A stretch of 64,000 bases of DNA from positions 23,060,089 to 23,124,088 of the forward strand of contig NC_065922.1 of the NCBI RefSeq assembly GCF_024586455.1, read 5' to 3'. Numbering within the stretch: position 1 is the stretch's first letter; each line of letters starts with the position of its first letter. The position numbers and the translations under genes were made by a program. Below the pieces are notes generated by a model. It did not search any database. It saw only the letters and a program-made list of their open reading frames with translations, and was not told the origin of the DNA. This stretch comes from Bactrocera neohumeralis (Eukaryota > Arthropoda > Insecta > Diptera > Tephritidae). Positions 1 to 13,639 of the stretch are shown one piece after another.

Positions 1-94
1 AAGAAGTAAAAGGCGGTCAATGTGTGCCTGAAGTAAGTTGCGACCGAAGTCTGGTCGGCGTAGTGTTCGATGACGTCAACGTAGTCAAGGAAAC

Positions 95-300
95 ACAATC
101 TGATCAATAAAAATCCAGTCCTTGTTTGGGAAACTTTTTAGTTAACGAGATATCTTCACGAAATTTTATTGCACAAGGCAACGGTACAATCTCCGAAGAA
201 ATTATACAAATCAGACCACTATAGCATATAGCTGGAAACTGACAGATCAAAATGAAGTTTTTGTATGGAATCTTTAGTTTTTGTGAACGGCAACCGAACG
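95..300 (+). repeat. Dispersed tephritid-type repeat, fragment
   Basis: Shares diagnostic blocks with the fuller copy at 25025-25529: AAGTCCTTGT-like and TATGGAA segments, GATATCTTCACGAAATTT, GGCAACGGTACAATCTCCG, and GACCACTATAGCATATAGCT. It has no coding capacity. The family occurs at least six times in this window on both strands. Confidence 0.7.
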
Positions 301-1566
301 TTTTATCTTGTTTAAGGAGTATTCTTATATTTTCAAATAGCTGATTCATATGTGTATGTACAAGTATGTATATATGTAAGTATCGAGGCCCTTCACGTCT
401 ACTATACTGAACAGCATACGGAAAGCCGCAGTATTCCACCATTCAAGTTTTAATTTGCTTGGCAAAGTTCATTTCTTACTACGCTATTCCAACAGTCATG
501 CCCTCTTATCATCTATTCCATTTCACCCAAGTGTCGTTGGAGTCAAACTTAAATTTTATAGGTTTTACAATCAGCGCACGTTCTTAGTAACATCCGCTCT
601 ATCGCCTCATCAGTTTTATAAAGGAATATGTGCTTTCTGTTTTAAAAAGGATAAATTGTCTTCACCACCCTTTCAATTTATCTTGTTGGGTTATGTGGCA
701 TGGAAAAGGTATTTCTAATGGTCAGCAGGCGTAATTTGTGGAAATTAATTGTCCGAAGCACTACGAAACATATTAACGCATGAAAAAGCCAGTGGCCATA
801 GAGGCACGCACATGTCACGTGTGAGCAACTTTTATATTTCAGTATATCTGCAAGATACATACATATGTACATATATGTATCTAAAATTTATACGCATGTA
901 ATAGGAACAAATATATTAGCATATGTCACTTTATTCTTAATTCAACCATAATTTACGCTTTTTCCATTAATCAGCTCCTTAAAAGCCGTTCATTAAAATC
1001 ACAATCAGTTCGTATTTCGCTTTAATTTCTTAATTTGCTATAAAACTGCTCTTTGTCAGTTTTAAAGCCAAAAGCTGTGGGCTTCATATTACAATATTTG
1101 CCATTAAATTTCCTCTTTCGTCCCGACGCCAATAAAATAAGCCACGAACAACGACACAAACCAACAGAGCCAGCCAAAAACCCAGCCCATAATTTCCACC
1201 ACTCGCAGTGGCAATCCCAGCTGACAGCACTCAACAGAGCGACCCCTGAAAATGCTATGTGCAGTTTTACATACATCCATACATATATACAAAATACCTA
1301 GATATAAATATGTACTTATGTAGTATATAGTGGACTTAAGCAATCTACCCGGCACCCAATCCACCCACTTTTCACCTTAGACGTTTGAAGTTGACCGGAC
1401 TATGAAGCAAAGTGCTGAAGTGAAAAAAAGACAATGCCACACAAACAAATATGTATGGTATTATGTATGCCTACATGTATTTCCCTTGATATCAAGTTCT
1501 AGCAAAATTAACCTTCATGTGTATGAATAAACTTTTTATGTTTTTATGAAATGTGACACTGTCTGA

Positions 1567-1586
1567 TGATGTTGTTAACAACATCA
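1567..1586. repeat. Perfect 20-bp palindrome
   Basis: TGATGTTGTTAACAACATCA, symmetric about 1576/1577, containing the GTTAAC core. No associated element was recognised. Confidence 0.5.
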
Positions 1587-3068
1587 AATTCAAACGAATC
1601 CTTTCAGACTAACTGTCATACCTGTCAATGGAGTTGGTTGGTTGAAATATAATATATTTTTATATAAGTATAGTCTTTATAAAAATTATTCCGAATTTTC
1701 AAAACAATATTATTCTTATTTGTTCTCGGTATCGCCAGAAAATATTCTTATATTTTAGAAGAGTAGATTAAATGTATAAAACCTTAAAGCTTAAGCGGAC
1801 ATTATTTTGGACCTCCATCAGTTTTTAAGAAATATGTAATTAAAAAAAAAATAAATTAAAAAAAATTAAAAAAAAATAGAAAATTTGTAAAATCGGAACA
1901 TAAGTTTAGAATATGTATTTTACATAGCAGAAATTTCAAAACCAGAAGCCGTGATTTAAAAACATATTCAAATATAAGTTTACTTTTTTTAAACGCAAAG
2001 GATTTCCAAACCATAGGGTTAACAGTCTTTGATCCATTGGACTACGTGCAATCTGAAAACGACGCAATTACTTTATATAGCATATACTTATACCTAACAT
2101 ACCTAAACTCAGCAAAAACCCCAGGTATATGTACATACATATATATTATATGTATATATGTATGTATATATGGTACAAGGGCAGGACTTAGTTACTGCTG
2201 GATTTTTGAGTGGCAAACTTCCTCTCGCTGTCGCCTCAATGACGGAGAAGATGGTGGACAGAGCATGTGCCATTGCGCAGAATTTTAAAATAATAAGTGA
2301 GTAGTAAAGTAAAAAGAGAGAAAGGCAAAACTAAGAGAAATATTTAATGTGGTGGAAGAATGGGTGGAAAAATAACATTCTGGCATTGATTTTTGTGTAA
2401 GCCAGATTGTGATGACGACAGCGTTGGTGATGTGTTGTTAAAGCCACCCTTAAAATACAACATTCACACACACGAACAAAAACAATATACATACATATAT
2501 CGATATATGCTACACTATTCGTACGTGGGTATTTATGTATAAAATCCGGCAAGCAATTTGACACAAAAATTAATCTATATGGATGGCACAACTTTCAGAT
2601 TACTGATTGCCATTAGTAAAAGCAACGCTATCAGAATCCTGCAGATTTGTCTCTCTATATCTTAGATATGTTACGTTTATGCTTTTGAATTAAAAAATAA
2701 GCAATTTTACTACTAGAGTTCAATTGCTTTAACATCTAAAATTGCATATATAAATTACGAACCACAGCATCGCAAACGGAATCATAAAAAAAAAACAAGT
2801 AATTAAATATATGAATATGTATGTATGTTTATAAATATATCAGTTCTGCTACGCCGATTTATCTGTCTTCAGAACGGATTAATTCAATTTATTATTTCAA
2901 TAGGACATTTCTAAAGAAATTCGAATCAAATTAATCTAAACGACCCGAGAACACAATTAGTATCTTCAATATTGTTAAACAATATGTTCTGCCAGCTTCC
3001 AATTGTATATTCGTTCAAAAACTTCGTATTAAAAATTTTGGAGTTCATGCCTTCTTTACGGGTGAAAA

Positions 3069-3532
3069 AACAAGAAAAAACGTTAAACTCGGCTACACCG
3101 AACGTATAGTAACATTCTCATGAGTATTTCTTATAACATTTAGAGAGTATAAAAAGATATTTATCTTCATTTTGAAGGTTAGTTTGAATGGCAGCTTGAT
3201 GCTATTCGATCTGATCGGTTTCTTCGAAGCTTGTAGTGTTGCCTAAGACAATATTGTATGACAAATTTCGTGAAGATATGTTGTAAAAAAGGGCATTTAG
3301 TTCGTATGTGAGCTATATATATGTTATAGTGGATTGATATCGGTAGTTCCGACAAACGAGCAGCTTCTTGCGGAGGAAAGGGCAAAATTTTATATCGATA
3401 TCCGAAGAACGGTTATATGTAGTTCCTGTATATACAGACTAAATCAACTCAGCACTGAACGCTGCCCAGTTATACATATACATATATACATACATACATA
3501 TGTATATACTTTGTAGGGTCTCGGACGCTACA
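3069..3532 (-). repeat. Dispersed tephritid-type repeat, inverted copy
   Basis: Reads on the minus strand from GGAGACCCTAC-like sequence (right end, about 3512-3532) to the conserved tail at about 3071-3105. There the minus strand has a TTCGGTG/CCGAG pairing followed by TTTAACGTTTTTTCTTG. Internal TTCACGAAATTTG and 'GATATATA' blocks match the 25-kb copy. A microsatellite lies inside it (about 3470-3505). Confidence 0.7.
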
Positions 3533-5535
3533 TGTTCAAGTTAAAAACACACAGTATATATGGACCAAAATGCAAATCAGAATATTATAAATTTAGGTTA
3601 CAATACAATAGGTCGCTAATATACATTTTTTACTTCCAATAACCACACTCTTACGTAACCTCCCGCCAAACGACAAAATTATTTGAACTTCCACATACTT
3701 CGGTAACAAAAAACAACTATACGAATATAGGCATATCGTCTGCAAACTACAGGCGAACCCGACAGCTACACCTATTCTTCCCCGGTTCTTCCTTTAGGCT
3801 TTATAAAATTTTGCTATGCATGCAATATGTATGGATGTTGTCATCGTCCTTCTTACATACCGACGAGTCTACACTTCAGCAGTTTTCAAATGCAGCAGGA
3901 CGTTGATGTTGAATGGCAAATGGTTATGTTGCAGACGGTCAACAACACACTCTCATATAGTATGTGTGTAGAGTGTGTGAACCATCTGGATAAGAGGAGC
4001 GCAATAAAAGTGAGGGGTCATCTACAGAATTGCATTTCCGTCATTAAATGAATTCGTGTTTTCCAAGCGTTGCCGCCTGCTTCCACACGAATTAATTTTA
4101 CATGCACCTGCACACACAAGTAAGCGAATGTGTATGTATGTATATATGTATGTATTGTGTATATTAGTATACCAAGAATATTTTTAAAAGCTCTTCTGCT
4201 GCCTCGAATCGTCATCGCCGATCGCCCTGATCCCCTGCCAAAGCCCTTTTGACTTTCAGGGTCCTCCCAGTATTCTTTTTTATATTACCCTTTCAGCAAT
4301 TCTTCTTTCAGTTTTTGTTTTTCTTTCACTTTATTTTGTGCAGTCAACTTAAGGACCAATTCATCCTTTCTTTCTATATTCATTTTTGTTTTTGTTGCAT
4401 TGCTGCCGGCAGCCACTTTAATATATTTTTTTAAAAACACCTCTCATGCCGTTTTCTTTCACCGGTCGCCGCTCGGTGAACGCACTATAATCGTTTTTGC
4501 TTATGAGGGGAAAGCATGTACATATATAAATACACACTCGACACCCTCGACTCCTTTCGTTCTTTCAATACCTTTTTGCATTATTTTTCGCACAGACTTT
4601 TCATACAAATATACATAAAAGTATGTATGAATGTATAAAAGCTGACAAACAATTTAAATAAAGTACACAGCGGTGAGTGTGCGTGTATATATAATACAGA
4701 GTAAAGTAATGTATAACAACAATAAAAAATATATAAAAGAATTCAAGAATCATAAAAAAGTGTTGGCAAGGACATCTTAAAGCAAAGTGGGTGCCGCTGT
4801 AGCTTTCGCTTTCAGCCATTGTTTGGCGTTTTTCATCAAATCTTTTTACTTATTTTTATTGATGAAAGCGTAAGTACTTAAATAACAAAGTTAAGTGGAG
4901 ACAGGCGCCCATATCTGCTAGGATTGACAAAAGAAACATTTTTGTTCTTGTTGGAGTAGGCACAATTAATAATAATTGAATTATGGTGCTAATAACCATG
5001 CACTTTAAAACTTTTGGCAAGTATTATACTTCGTAGTCGTCCACATTTTTGGTAAAACATGGCAATATATATACACATAATTATATAAATAAGCGATGTA
5101 TTGATTAAAGTGTCTTTAAGATCATATTTTCTATGAAAATCAATACATTTAAAGTTTAGATCATTATTGATCGATTATAGCCGATTTCTTTTAAACTAAC
5201 TTAAACTGTATTGGTCATGAGTGACCTTTGCAAACTTTTTCTAATTAGTTTTCTGTTTAAAAGAGATTAGGATCAGTCGGTAACACCGAAACCGATAAAT
5301 TGATTCGACTTCTTAGAAAAAAGTTCCTCAAATTAAAAACCAGACCAAAATTTGCCTAAAAAACAAGAGTCAATATTTTAAAGAACATACGCCGCTAAAT
5401 CTGAAGTAGTAAGATACATATGTATATAACGTTCAAATTTTGTTTATATTTATCGTTTCTTCGATGACTTAATTTTCCAAATTAACACAAGGTGGCTTTA
5501 GTAATTTTTTTTAGAGAAAATTTAAGCAAACTTAC

Positions 5536-5697
5536 CTTCCATCGCTCAGCGCATTTTCGGGAGAATTCGGCAAAGATGACTGTCTCATCGGGATGCTTCT
5601 TCTTGTGCTCCTCTCGGCATGTTTGTACAAAGTAAGCGTACGCTGTCATACGGCCTCGGGGCTTCGCATCAGCTTTAGCACCACGAATCATCGTGCT
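5536..5697 (-). CDS. Dsp1: Dsp1 coding exon: first half of HMG box 1
   Basis: This exon encodes 54 residues with the HMG-box core: KPRGRMTAYAYFVQTC, the basic stretch HKKKHPDE, FAEFSRKCAERWK. It makes helix 1 and the start of helix 2 of a minor-groove-binding, DNA-bending domain. The exon is bounded by an acceptor ending TATAG (5700-5698) and a donor AAG|GTAAGT (5536/5535), both phase 0. A Met lies six bases into the exon, but it is not a start codon: the frame continues from the upstream Gln-rich exon (…NATA|STMIRGAKAD…), where the Drosophila protein also runs from its Gln-rich region into KADAKPRGRM. The next expected segment, helix 2-3 of box 1, is outside the window. Sequence identity to the fly family here is so high that I regard the assignment as near certain. 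Confidence 0.95.
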
Positions 5698-5879
5698 CTA
5701 TATTTTTGAGAAATAGAATATAAAAAAAATATGAAATTAATAAAAATTTATTGACATATGATTTTAATGATAAATTTTTGTACTCTAAAACTCCACCCTA
5801 TCTTATGAATATTTAGACTTTTTTATTTGCGAAGAGTTTCTGCCACACTTCGTGATATTAAAAGTTTGCAATGAAGATT

Positions 5880-5925
5880 GCAGAAGAAAGTCGGAGACCC
5901 TATAAAATATATTGGTTCGTGTGTA
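5880..5925 (+). repeat. Dispersed repeat, left piece of an interrupted copy
   Basis: Contains GTCGGAGACCCTATAAAATA, the left part of the repeat. The copy resumes at about 6355 after roughly 430 bases of other DNA that include a mariner relic. Confidence 0.6.
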
Positions 5926-5939
5926 AGTAATTACGTTTT

Positions 5940-6110
5940 TTGCGGAATTTAAAAACGATTTTTTGATCAACCTCTCGAGTTGTTATCGACGATTTGTATC
6001 GACCAAGGACTTTATTCGCATTATCCACATCGGCTTCAAGAGGCCTTCCACCTTCAACACATCTTCTCCATACACATCACATAATTTTCGCCTAGCTTAA
6101 ACTATAATTT
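5940..6110 (-). mobile_element. Mariner transposase relic (N-terminal segment)
   Basis: The minus strand reads ARRKLCDVYGEDVL, then GRPLEADVDNANKVLGRY and SSITTREVDQKI. This corresponds to the helix-turn-helix DNA-binding region of mauritiana-type mariner transposases (…DVYGED…, SGRP…VD…TTREVA). The piece between the first and second parts is missing and frames shift, so it is a dead fragment. It lies in the gap of the interrupted dispersed repeat (5925-6355). Confidence 0.6.
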
Positions 6111-6354
6111 TACCCTTTTGACAGTAAAACAGTAAAATCTACCGAAAATGTTGTTCCTTCTTCCAACTTCGATAGGGCACCAAACAAAAACTATTCCAAA
6201 CATCGTAAGAAAATTTATTACAAACAAGTTAAAGTGTATAACGGTAAAGTGTGAATTTGGCTACAAAAAAATTCAATAAAATCAGATGTTGTCATCAAAC
6301 GAAATTACTTAGTGAACGATCCAGTATATACATATGTATGTATGTATGTATATG

Positions 6355-6625
6355 TAAATGTGACGAGCTGAGTCCATTTAGTCATGCCTTCAGATTTGAG
6401 AAATCAAACTGGATTTTTGCATACGTCGTTTTCCCAAGAATTTACTCATTTGTCAGAACCGCCGACATCGGACTACAATAGCATATAGATGACATATAAA
6501 GTTAACTATCAAAATCAAGTCCTTATATGGAAAGCTGATATACTATAAACTGATCGATCCAATATAAGTTGGTTAGTTTTTTATTTGTGAAGGGTATTAT
6601 AGCTTCAATATCTATTTCTGACATA
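6355..6625 (+). repeat. Dispersed repeat, right piece of the interrupted copy
   Basis: Begins GTGACGAGCTGAGTCCATTT and runs through GGACTACAATAGCATATAG, AATCAAGTCCTTATATGGAA and GTGAAGGGTATTATAGCTTC, the conserved order of the family. It lacks the terminal GTTAACG tail. Confidence 0.7.
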
Positions 6626-8929
6626 AGTGGTATCTCCGTACATACATAATCATATGAATAGATAACGACAGAGATGAACCAGCAAAATGAAAAATGGCTT
6701 TGCAATAGAATCTTATAGCATCAATAACGAATTATTCGCATACACATACGAATTATGTATTCTAAATGCAAGTATTCAAGCATATAACATAAAATTTACT
6801 TGCAGTACGAGCAATAAAACAATAAATTTACATTTTACATAGGATTTTGCACATATACAAATACATAAGTAAATACAATATACATACATACATATATGTA
6901 CATTTCAATGGAAGCTGAGCAACATTCACATGTATAAATAGACATCTATGCAAGTACATATACTCTTATATGCATGTGTCCATATTTATAATTAAGGTGC
7001 CGGCGCCGATGCTCGTGTTGAAGTTGACAGTGATGAAGTGACGATAGGCAAACAGCCAGCCAAACTCATGGCAGCCACAAGTGCATGCACATATTGCATT
7101 GCAGCCACACAAATGTGTGGGAGTTTTGAAAATATCTAAGCTTACATATCGGTGGGAGTTCAAATAGCACAGAAGAATTGAAAGATAGCAAAAATATATG
7201 TGCATATATACATATGTACACCGAAAGTGTGTATAATATATGCATATATATTCAGATCTGTATACCAAGCATTAACTGCATTTAGTATAAATAGGTATAT
7301 AGCTAAAATAAAATGCAAGCTTTGTGCGCCACCAGAAGAAGACAGCTAGGCAAAGGACGTTGAGTTGAAGCAAAGTTGTCAGTTTCCAGGCAGCCAAACT
7401 GTTATTGCACTGTCACCAAGAACTCTGTTGCAGCAATGTCGTGGATTAAGTGCAAGTGCAATGTATATTTTGTACAAGATGAGTAATAATATGGTATATG
7501 AAGGTGGCCTGTCGGGCAATTATTTATTATATCGTATTTAATTCCCTCTGGTGAACAATGTGATGCTGATAAGGCGACTAACGCTGTTGGCGATTATTCG
7601 AACATACATATATCGACATACATATCTGAAAATAAAGTTGATGATGATGAAAATGTTGAGGTTTTTATCTAAATGCAGTAGTTAGTTGCCGCTGGAACAC
7701 GAATTTTATGAGGGTACTGTCATAGTGATGAAGGGATGTTGGGAAATCGATTTGCAATTTGCAACTCGTGAAGGCAGGGCAGTGAACAGTTTCAACCGAA
7801 GAATAGTTGAAGTTATAAAGTATAATTTTTTCGTTTATGCATTTCGTTGAATTATGTTTGTATGTATATATGAAATTTTATTCTATAATTTATTATTTCT
7901 ATTTACTTTGAATATGACACGACTGATCGCTCTGCTGCATATTATTTTTCTAGTTTTCTGTGGAAGTGCAATTATAGTAATGTTGCATTTCAATTGATCT
8001 AACCACAACATTTGTACCTATACGCAAAAAAAGCGATTTACACGATTACAAGTAAAAACGCTGCGAGAAGATAGGGTTTTAAAATGACCGAAGTCTAATA
8101 TTTTTAATTTTACTTTAAGCTAAGTATATATCTTTGATTTATAAGGTTTTTCAGTAAAAAAATAGTATGCATTATTTTATGTTCCAATGACCGGACACGA
8201 ACACTATTTAGGTGACATTTAATTAAAATTATCTCTGATAAACGGACAAGATTTCATAAAATGTGTAAAGAAAATTGTTCCCAATTTGTAGTTCCCGTTT
8301 TTTTACTTGATTTTTGGGGTACTCACAACGTGCCATAAAGCAACGTAAAATCACAAAATCATAAATGTTTATATTAGTTTAAAAAATTTGTTGTTGGATT
8401 GCATACTACGCAAATACAACTCTGAACGCTATGTTTGCGGATCGTTATAACTTATAACTTTATGAGACTATGTGAAAACCCTAATTAATTTGTGGTGTTG
8501 TGCGACAGTTTTTTAAGACCAATACGTAAAATGATCACCGCAAGCAAATTTACTTGATTAACGAACAAAATAATGCTACGGTAGGTGCCTGGTTATGAGG
8601 AATTTCACTCTACATATCTATATCACGAAGCAATAGCGAAACAATAACATATTAATTTGTTATTAATACGAAAGACGCCGTTTTGAAAATTAAATGCTTA
8701 CGCATAAGTAAAAATGTTTTGTTTTGTCTAACAGTTAGTAATCAGATCCAGGAAATCTGCTGTAGCTAAATTGAGCAAACTCTACGAATTCCAACGAAAA
8801 ACAGGCTTTATACGATTACTCGGTTTGCCATATAGAATGTTACATTGGGACAAAGAAGCATACGGAAATTGTAATTAAATTCACCGGGTAAATGATATTT
8901 CACAAAAAAATATATTTGGCTAAGTTAGT

Positions 8930-9640
8930 AGGACTGATCAAAATATGAGCGCGATCTGTCAACAAGTTTTTTTCACAGCAGCTGCTTAAGTCGGTACACC
9001 TCAGTAGTGCGTTGCTGGATAAAAATAAAAAATATCGAACAAAAATTTTTTTAAAATTTTATATTTCTAACCAAATTTTGTGTGCGGGATCGTTACGAAT
9101 GAAATAAGAAGTGAAGGATATGGTGCTTGAAATTATGGCTAATGTTAGAGATATGGCAAGGAGCTCAGCATCTTACGCGATATTTCAGGTATGAAACACA
9201 TTCTTACTCGACTCGTCTCAATAAAGCTGACTTTTTCTTCAAAAAGAGTACGATTGTGACCAATCACCCACGCAATTCCCACGACAGCCGGTTCTACGCA
9301 CCGCAATTGACCCAGATTTTATCCGACCAAGGGCGATCTAACCCCCTTTGGATCGGTGATTATTAATTTAAGTTTGTCGTCACTAGAGCACCACCCACCG
9401 TATTCACTAGATTTGACTCCGTGTGATTTTTTCTTCTTCCCCAAACTGAAATTGCCCGTTTTCAGTTGATCGAAGAGATAAAACAAAATTCGCTGAAGAA
9501 TTTGAAGGCACAAAAAGTGCTTATGAAAAGTGTTTCGACTGGTGGGCATTACTTTGAAGGCGACAAAGTAAATATTGATGAATAATTAAATATTTTGTGT
9601 TTTATTTACAATTTCTGGGTACATTTTTGTCACAATCTAT
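8930..9640 (+). mobile_element. Mariner transposase relic, C-terminal half clearest
   Basis: Plus-strand frames give PPTVFTRFDSV-FFLLP (a decayed form of the mariner PPYSPDLAPCDFFLFP signature) at about 9386-9445. They then give LIEEIKQNSLKNLKAQKVLM and GGHYFEGDKVNIDE with a stop at about 9583, the standard mariner C-terminus. Upstream (about 9180-9260) a weak match, LTRLVSIKLTFSSKRVRL, fits the SARLVPKELTFLQKEHR region. Several frameshifts and stops are present. A minus-strand ORF across 9319-9549 is the shadow. Ends were not defined. Confidence 0.65.
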
Positions 9641-10363
9641 CTCATACGTAAACACACAGATGCGTATATTTGCATGTCATGGGACTTAGTCATCAAATAA
9701 CATCAAGCGGAAATGCAATTAAAATTATCAAACAGTTCAGTCATAAAACGCTTGAAAAAATATATAAAAATCAAATCATAAAAATTATATTACATATACT
9801 TACATTTATAACTTATTTAAAGTGTTCCAATAATATTTAAATTGGTTTGGATTAAACTACAGAAAAAGTTGCGATTCACTCAGAAAAGGGTAAATTGACA
9901 GAATTAAAACATGGTAAATTTTCTAAATTCAGAAATTCGACTTTATGGTGAAAATACCTTCTGACCCAGACTAGTAAATACAATGATTATCCTCATAACC
10001 GGACACCCCCATCTCCGCATGGAGCTGTCCCTATATGGGGCGCGGCAAGGACGAATGTTTAAAATGTACTCTTAGAGTCAGAAGCTGTAACTCACAGCTA
10101 TATTTCTATTGAACTAATAAATTGGAGCCAATGTGAATGAATGACATTAGTTTCCGTTGAGCCACCGCGAACTACACGGCACTAGCGCAAAACAATTTGC
10201 TGCGATCATTTAAAAAAATGGGAAACGTCTGGCTATGAGGTCTGACCGTAATGAGAAATTTCGCTGCATAAGCTGTCGCAAATCGAATCGATAAAAAAAT
10301 CATAGATTGGTAACCCATTTTTATGCTCGTGCCACATATTTTAATATAAGAACCACATTGAAA

Positions 10364-10735
10364 TTTCTTAATGACTTTATGTATGAGTTATGACATAATA
10401 ATTTCCAAAAAAATTTAATATTTTTTTCTAAATAAGATATTTTTATGAAAAAATGCCAAATTACAATTTAAAATTAAAAACTATCGATTTCTTATTGACT
10501 TTGTGCATGAGTTTTAACATAATAATTTCCAAAAATATTTAATATTTTTTTCTAAATAAGATATTTTTATGAAAAAATGCCAAATTACAATTTAAAATTA
10601 AAAACTATCGATTTCTTATTGACTTTGTGCATGAGTTTTGATATAATAATTTCCAAAAAAATTTAATATTTTTTTAAATCATTTTTATAAAAAAAAATGC
10701 TAAATTACAATTTAAAATTAAAAAACTATCAATAT
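10364..10735. repeat. 124-bp tandem repeat, three copies
   Basis: Copies begin at 10364, 10488 and 10612 with TTTCTTAWTGACTTTRTG and contain ATAATTTCCAAAAA and ATGCYAAATTACAATTTAAA. Copies 1 and 2 differ at only a few sites; copy 3 is shorter by a few bases in the middle. AT-rich and non-coding. Confidence 0.9.
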
Positions 10736-12169
10736 CGCAATCAAAAATTACCCACCCACCTAAATGCGGTAATGTAATGTAATCTCGAATTATCAGTGTA
10801 ATATTATGACATAGATTAATGATGTCATAAATTACCCAAATCACATTCAAACAAATGTACTATGTAACACATACTACATACCTAACCTACAAACACACAC
10901 CCGATGTATAAAAATCCTTGGGTATTGTAAACAAATAAATACAATTGATGTTACTCATACGCCATGTAGGCCCTAACCTTCAAACAACACAGAAAATTTC
11001 GCTCATTCAAACATACTTATTGTGCACAGTGGAGCAACAGTGCGATTGTTATCGTGAAGCCTAATCAGCAAACAAATCAGATCAGCGTAGCAGAGCAAAA
11101 CGAATGAGAAATAAAAACAAAAACCGATAATTGTCGTAGGTCAGGCTGCCGGCAAATTTCTAGTGAGTACGCCAAACCTCATTTACTAATCAAACACAAT
11201 ACATATTCGTATTCTCCTTATAAATATGTAGGTTTGTGCATGTGTCAAGCGTTTATTTTTTTCTAAAATAAAACTTGCATCCGAACAAGCTACCCATGAC
11301 ACTGAACTGTCGGTATTTTTAGCTGCTAGAAAATCATAAAGTAAACAAAAAATTAAATACGACTGACTCAGGTGTGTAGTAGAGCGCGCATCAGTGTTTG
11401 TGTGTACACATGTGCATACAAAATTTCAACGCAGCATTCTGCAAAGTGACACAACACAACGGTATACACCACACATACATATACTTACCATAAAGTGTAT
11501 GGATGGCGTGGCGTGTGGCGCCTGTGATTGCGAGCAAAAATGGAATGACTAAAACGTTGGCGGCGCTGTCGAAACGCCGAGTGTTGCTGACTATGGCAAC
11601 GTCACCACAAAAAAAACTAAACCAAAATGAAGCCACAGCAACAGCAACAATAACAAAACAACTTGGAAAACAATAAAAAATCGAACAGAACACACAACCA
11701 ACTGTTGCGCGCGTGTGAACAAAGGAATAAAAATTATACATACTTTTTCCTGGCTTCGCTTATTTTCATTTGTGAGTTTCGTTTATTTTCTCCCCTACAA
11801 GCGGCGTAAACAAAAGCAACAAAAACGGCAAGAATGTAGACTCTAAATGTAAGAGGAGCAAAAAACAAAAACACCAGCGCAGCGCAATCAAATACACACA
11901 CAGATTCACATTCCCAACAAAAGCCGTGCTCATGTGCATATTTTTATACAGTGATGTGCATATTATAACAGATTGACACACATACCATATGTATGTATGT
12001 ATGTATGTGTGTACAAATGTACATACAAATTAAATATAGATAAAAAAGCGGCAAGTTAAAAGCTGCTAAGCAATTGCCACCTCGCAGAACAGTTGTTGGA
12101 CAAACTGTTGGCAGACTGTTTGACGCCGGCGCTACGCTACGTAAACATATCAACAAACGTACATACACG

Positions 12170-12220
12170 TATGTATGTATATACAGATATACTGAAGTAT
12201 GTATGTATGTATGTATATCT
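12170..12220. repeat. ATGT tetranucleotide microsatellite (representative)
   Basis: Interrupted TATG/GTAT repeats, one of several dozen in the window. Others: 6331-6356, 11990-12010, 29640-29665, 29785-29812, 30915-30942, 31624-31641, 37500-37517, 57666-57683. They create spurious open frames rich in Tyr, Ile, His, Met, Val and Cys on either strand. Confidence 0.85.
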
Positions 12221-13639
12221 ATCAGCACATTCACGTGATAATGACAAAGCAAGAGCGAGTGCATGAAAAAGATTTCACAGCAATAAAATTTAGTGCAGAG
12301 AAAAAATCAACTACAACAATAAGAACAAAGTCGGCATAATACCATAGAAGCAATCACAAAATACTAACAAAACATAGCAAACACCAACCAAATCAGACGA
12401 AACCAAAACCAATGTGGCTTAGTGAATGGCTGACGAACGGACGGACGGACTGACTGGCTGGCTGGCAGGCTGGCTGGTGGCTTTTTTGGCTGTCTAGCTA
12501 GCTACTTAGTGGTTGTTTGGCTGCCCTGGACGACTCACTCGCTCATTGACTCTATTACTGATGCCATTATTATTGCTGTTCTTGTTGTTATTGCTACTGT
12601 TGTTGTAGTTGTTGCTTTCACTGTCTGCCGCTGCCGGTTATTAGTGAATGAACAGGCAGATCAAACTAGTCAACACCAATGAATGAAATTACGTGTGGGT
12701 ATACATATGTACGTATGTACGACAAAGCAAAAAATCACATTCAAGCAAATCACATTCATAATAGAATTTAAATATGAGCATTTAGTATAACAACAAATAT
12801 ACAAACAACATACAAGAACAGCGTGTACATGCACGCATATGCATATGTACATATGTAGCTGCGGTGAGGAAATAAAAGAAATTTTGATGCACATACACAC
12901 ATGTATATGTACGTCAGCAAAATAAAAACCAACTGACGAACCGTATGACTGGATGACAAATATGTATATAAAAGTACAAAATACAATACCTACAAATGTA
13001 TGTGCATACAAAAACGAGGGATCCCCACACGAATATGCATAAAGAGTAGATGTTGAAATAGCACTACATATTAAATGGAAATATTGGCAGTGATATATAC
13101 ATAAGTATCTACGTAAGTAAATTTCTTTGTCGATTTATACCTATACACCAATAACAACAGAGCAATGATTACTGCTGTAGACTACTGTTGCTCATACAAC
13201 GGACATTCACACCTACTATGTATATATTCATATGTATTTTTTGTTGTTATCGTCGCAGTTGAGATTTTTATTTTTGCTTTGCTTTGCACACAATACAATT
13301 CGTGATTATTATATTTTATTATGCGTTTTGTTGTTACTTAAGGTCTTGTGTATGTATTTGTTTGCCGGCTGGCTGGAGGTTGCAATCACCCACAAAAGCT
13401 TTAATCTCATTTTCATTATATACGTTTACAGATGTATGTATGTACACATTTATGTACTTAAACAGCAATAAGAACAAGAAAGTATACATGAAAATAATAA
13501 ATGTTTGAAAATCACGAAAGACCGGCAACGAAATTGGAAGAAGGGCAAAAATAGGAAAATTCGATGTAGTGTTCAAAAGCTTTTATTGCTAGTAAACTTG
13601 GAGTAAAAATTCATGATTTATAGGCATACGCCAAATGGC

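Larger units (their letters stand above)
1..5535 (-). other. Dsp1 intron 3 (partial), no other gene seen
   Basis: AT-rich intronic sequence downstream of the donor at 5535. It contains two copies of the dispersed tephritid repeat (about 95-300 and 3069-3532), many short ATGT/ACAT microsatellites, a perfect 20-bp palindrome at 1567-1586 and pyrimidine-rich DNA around 4250-4600. The ORFs here are short, carry no recognisable domain and read through microsatellite. No HMG-box exon is present. Confidence 0.7.

Noticed and set aside
71..78. Perfect TGACGTCA (CRE) in Dsp1 intron
   Set aside because: Isolated and distant from any start; an 8-mer of this kind is expected by chance at this scale.
5689..5691. 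Met at the start of the HMG-box frame as an initiation codon
   Set aside because: It lies six bases inside an exon with a good acceptor, and the upstream Gln-rich exon joins in frame.
10364..10735. Three regular repeats as a CRISPR-like array
   Set aside because: Direct tandem repeat without spacers, in a eukaryotic intron.
12670..13011. 113-residue minus-strand Cys/Tyr/Ile-rich frame
   Set aside because: Translation of ACAT/ATGT microsatellite; the overlapping 72-residue frame is equally open, so it is chance.
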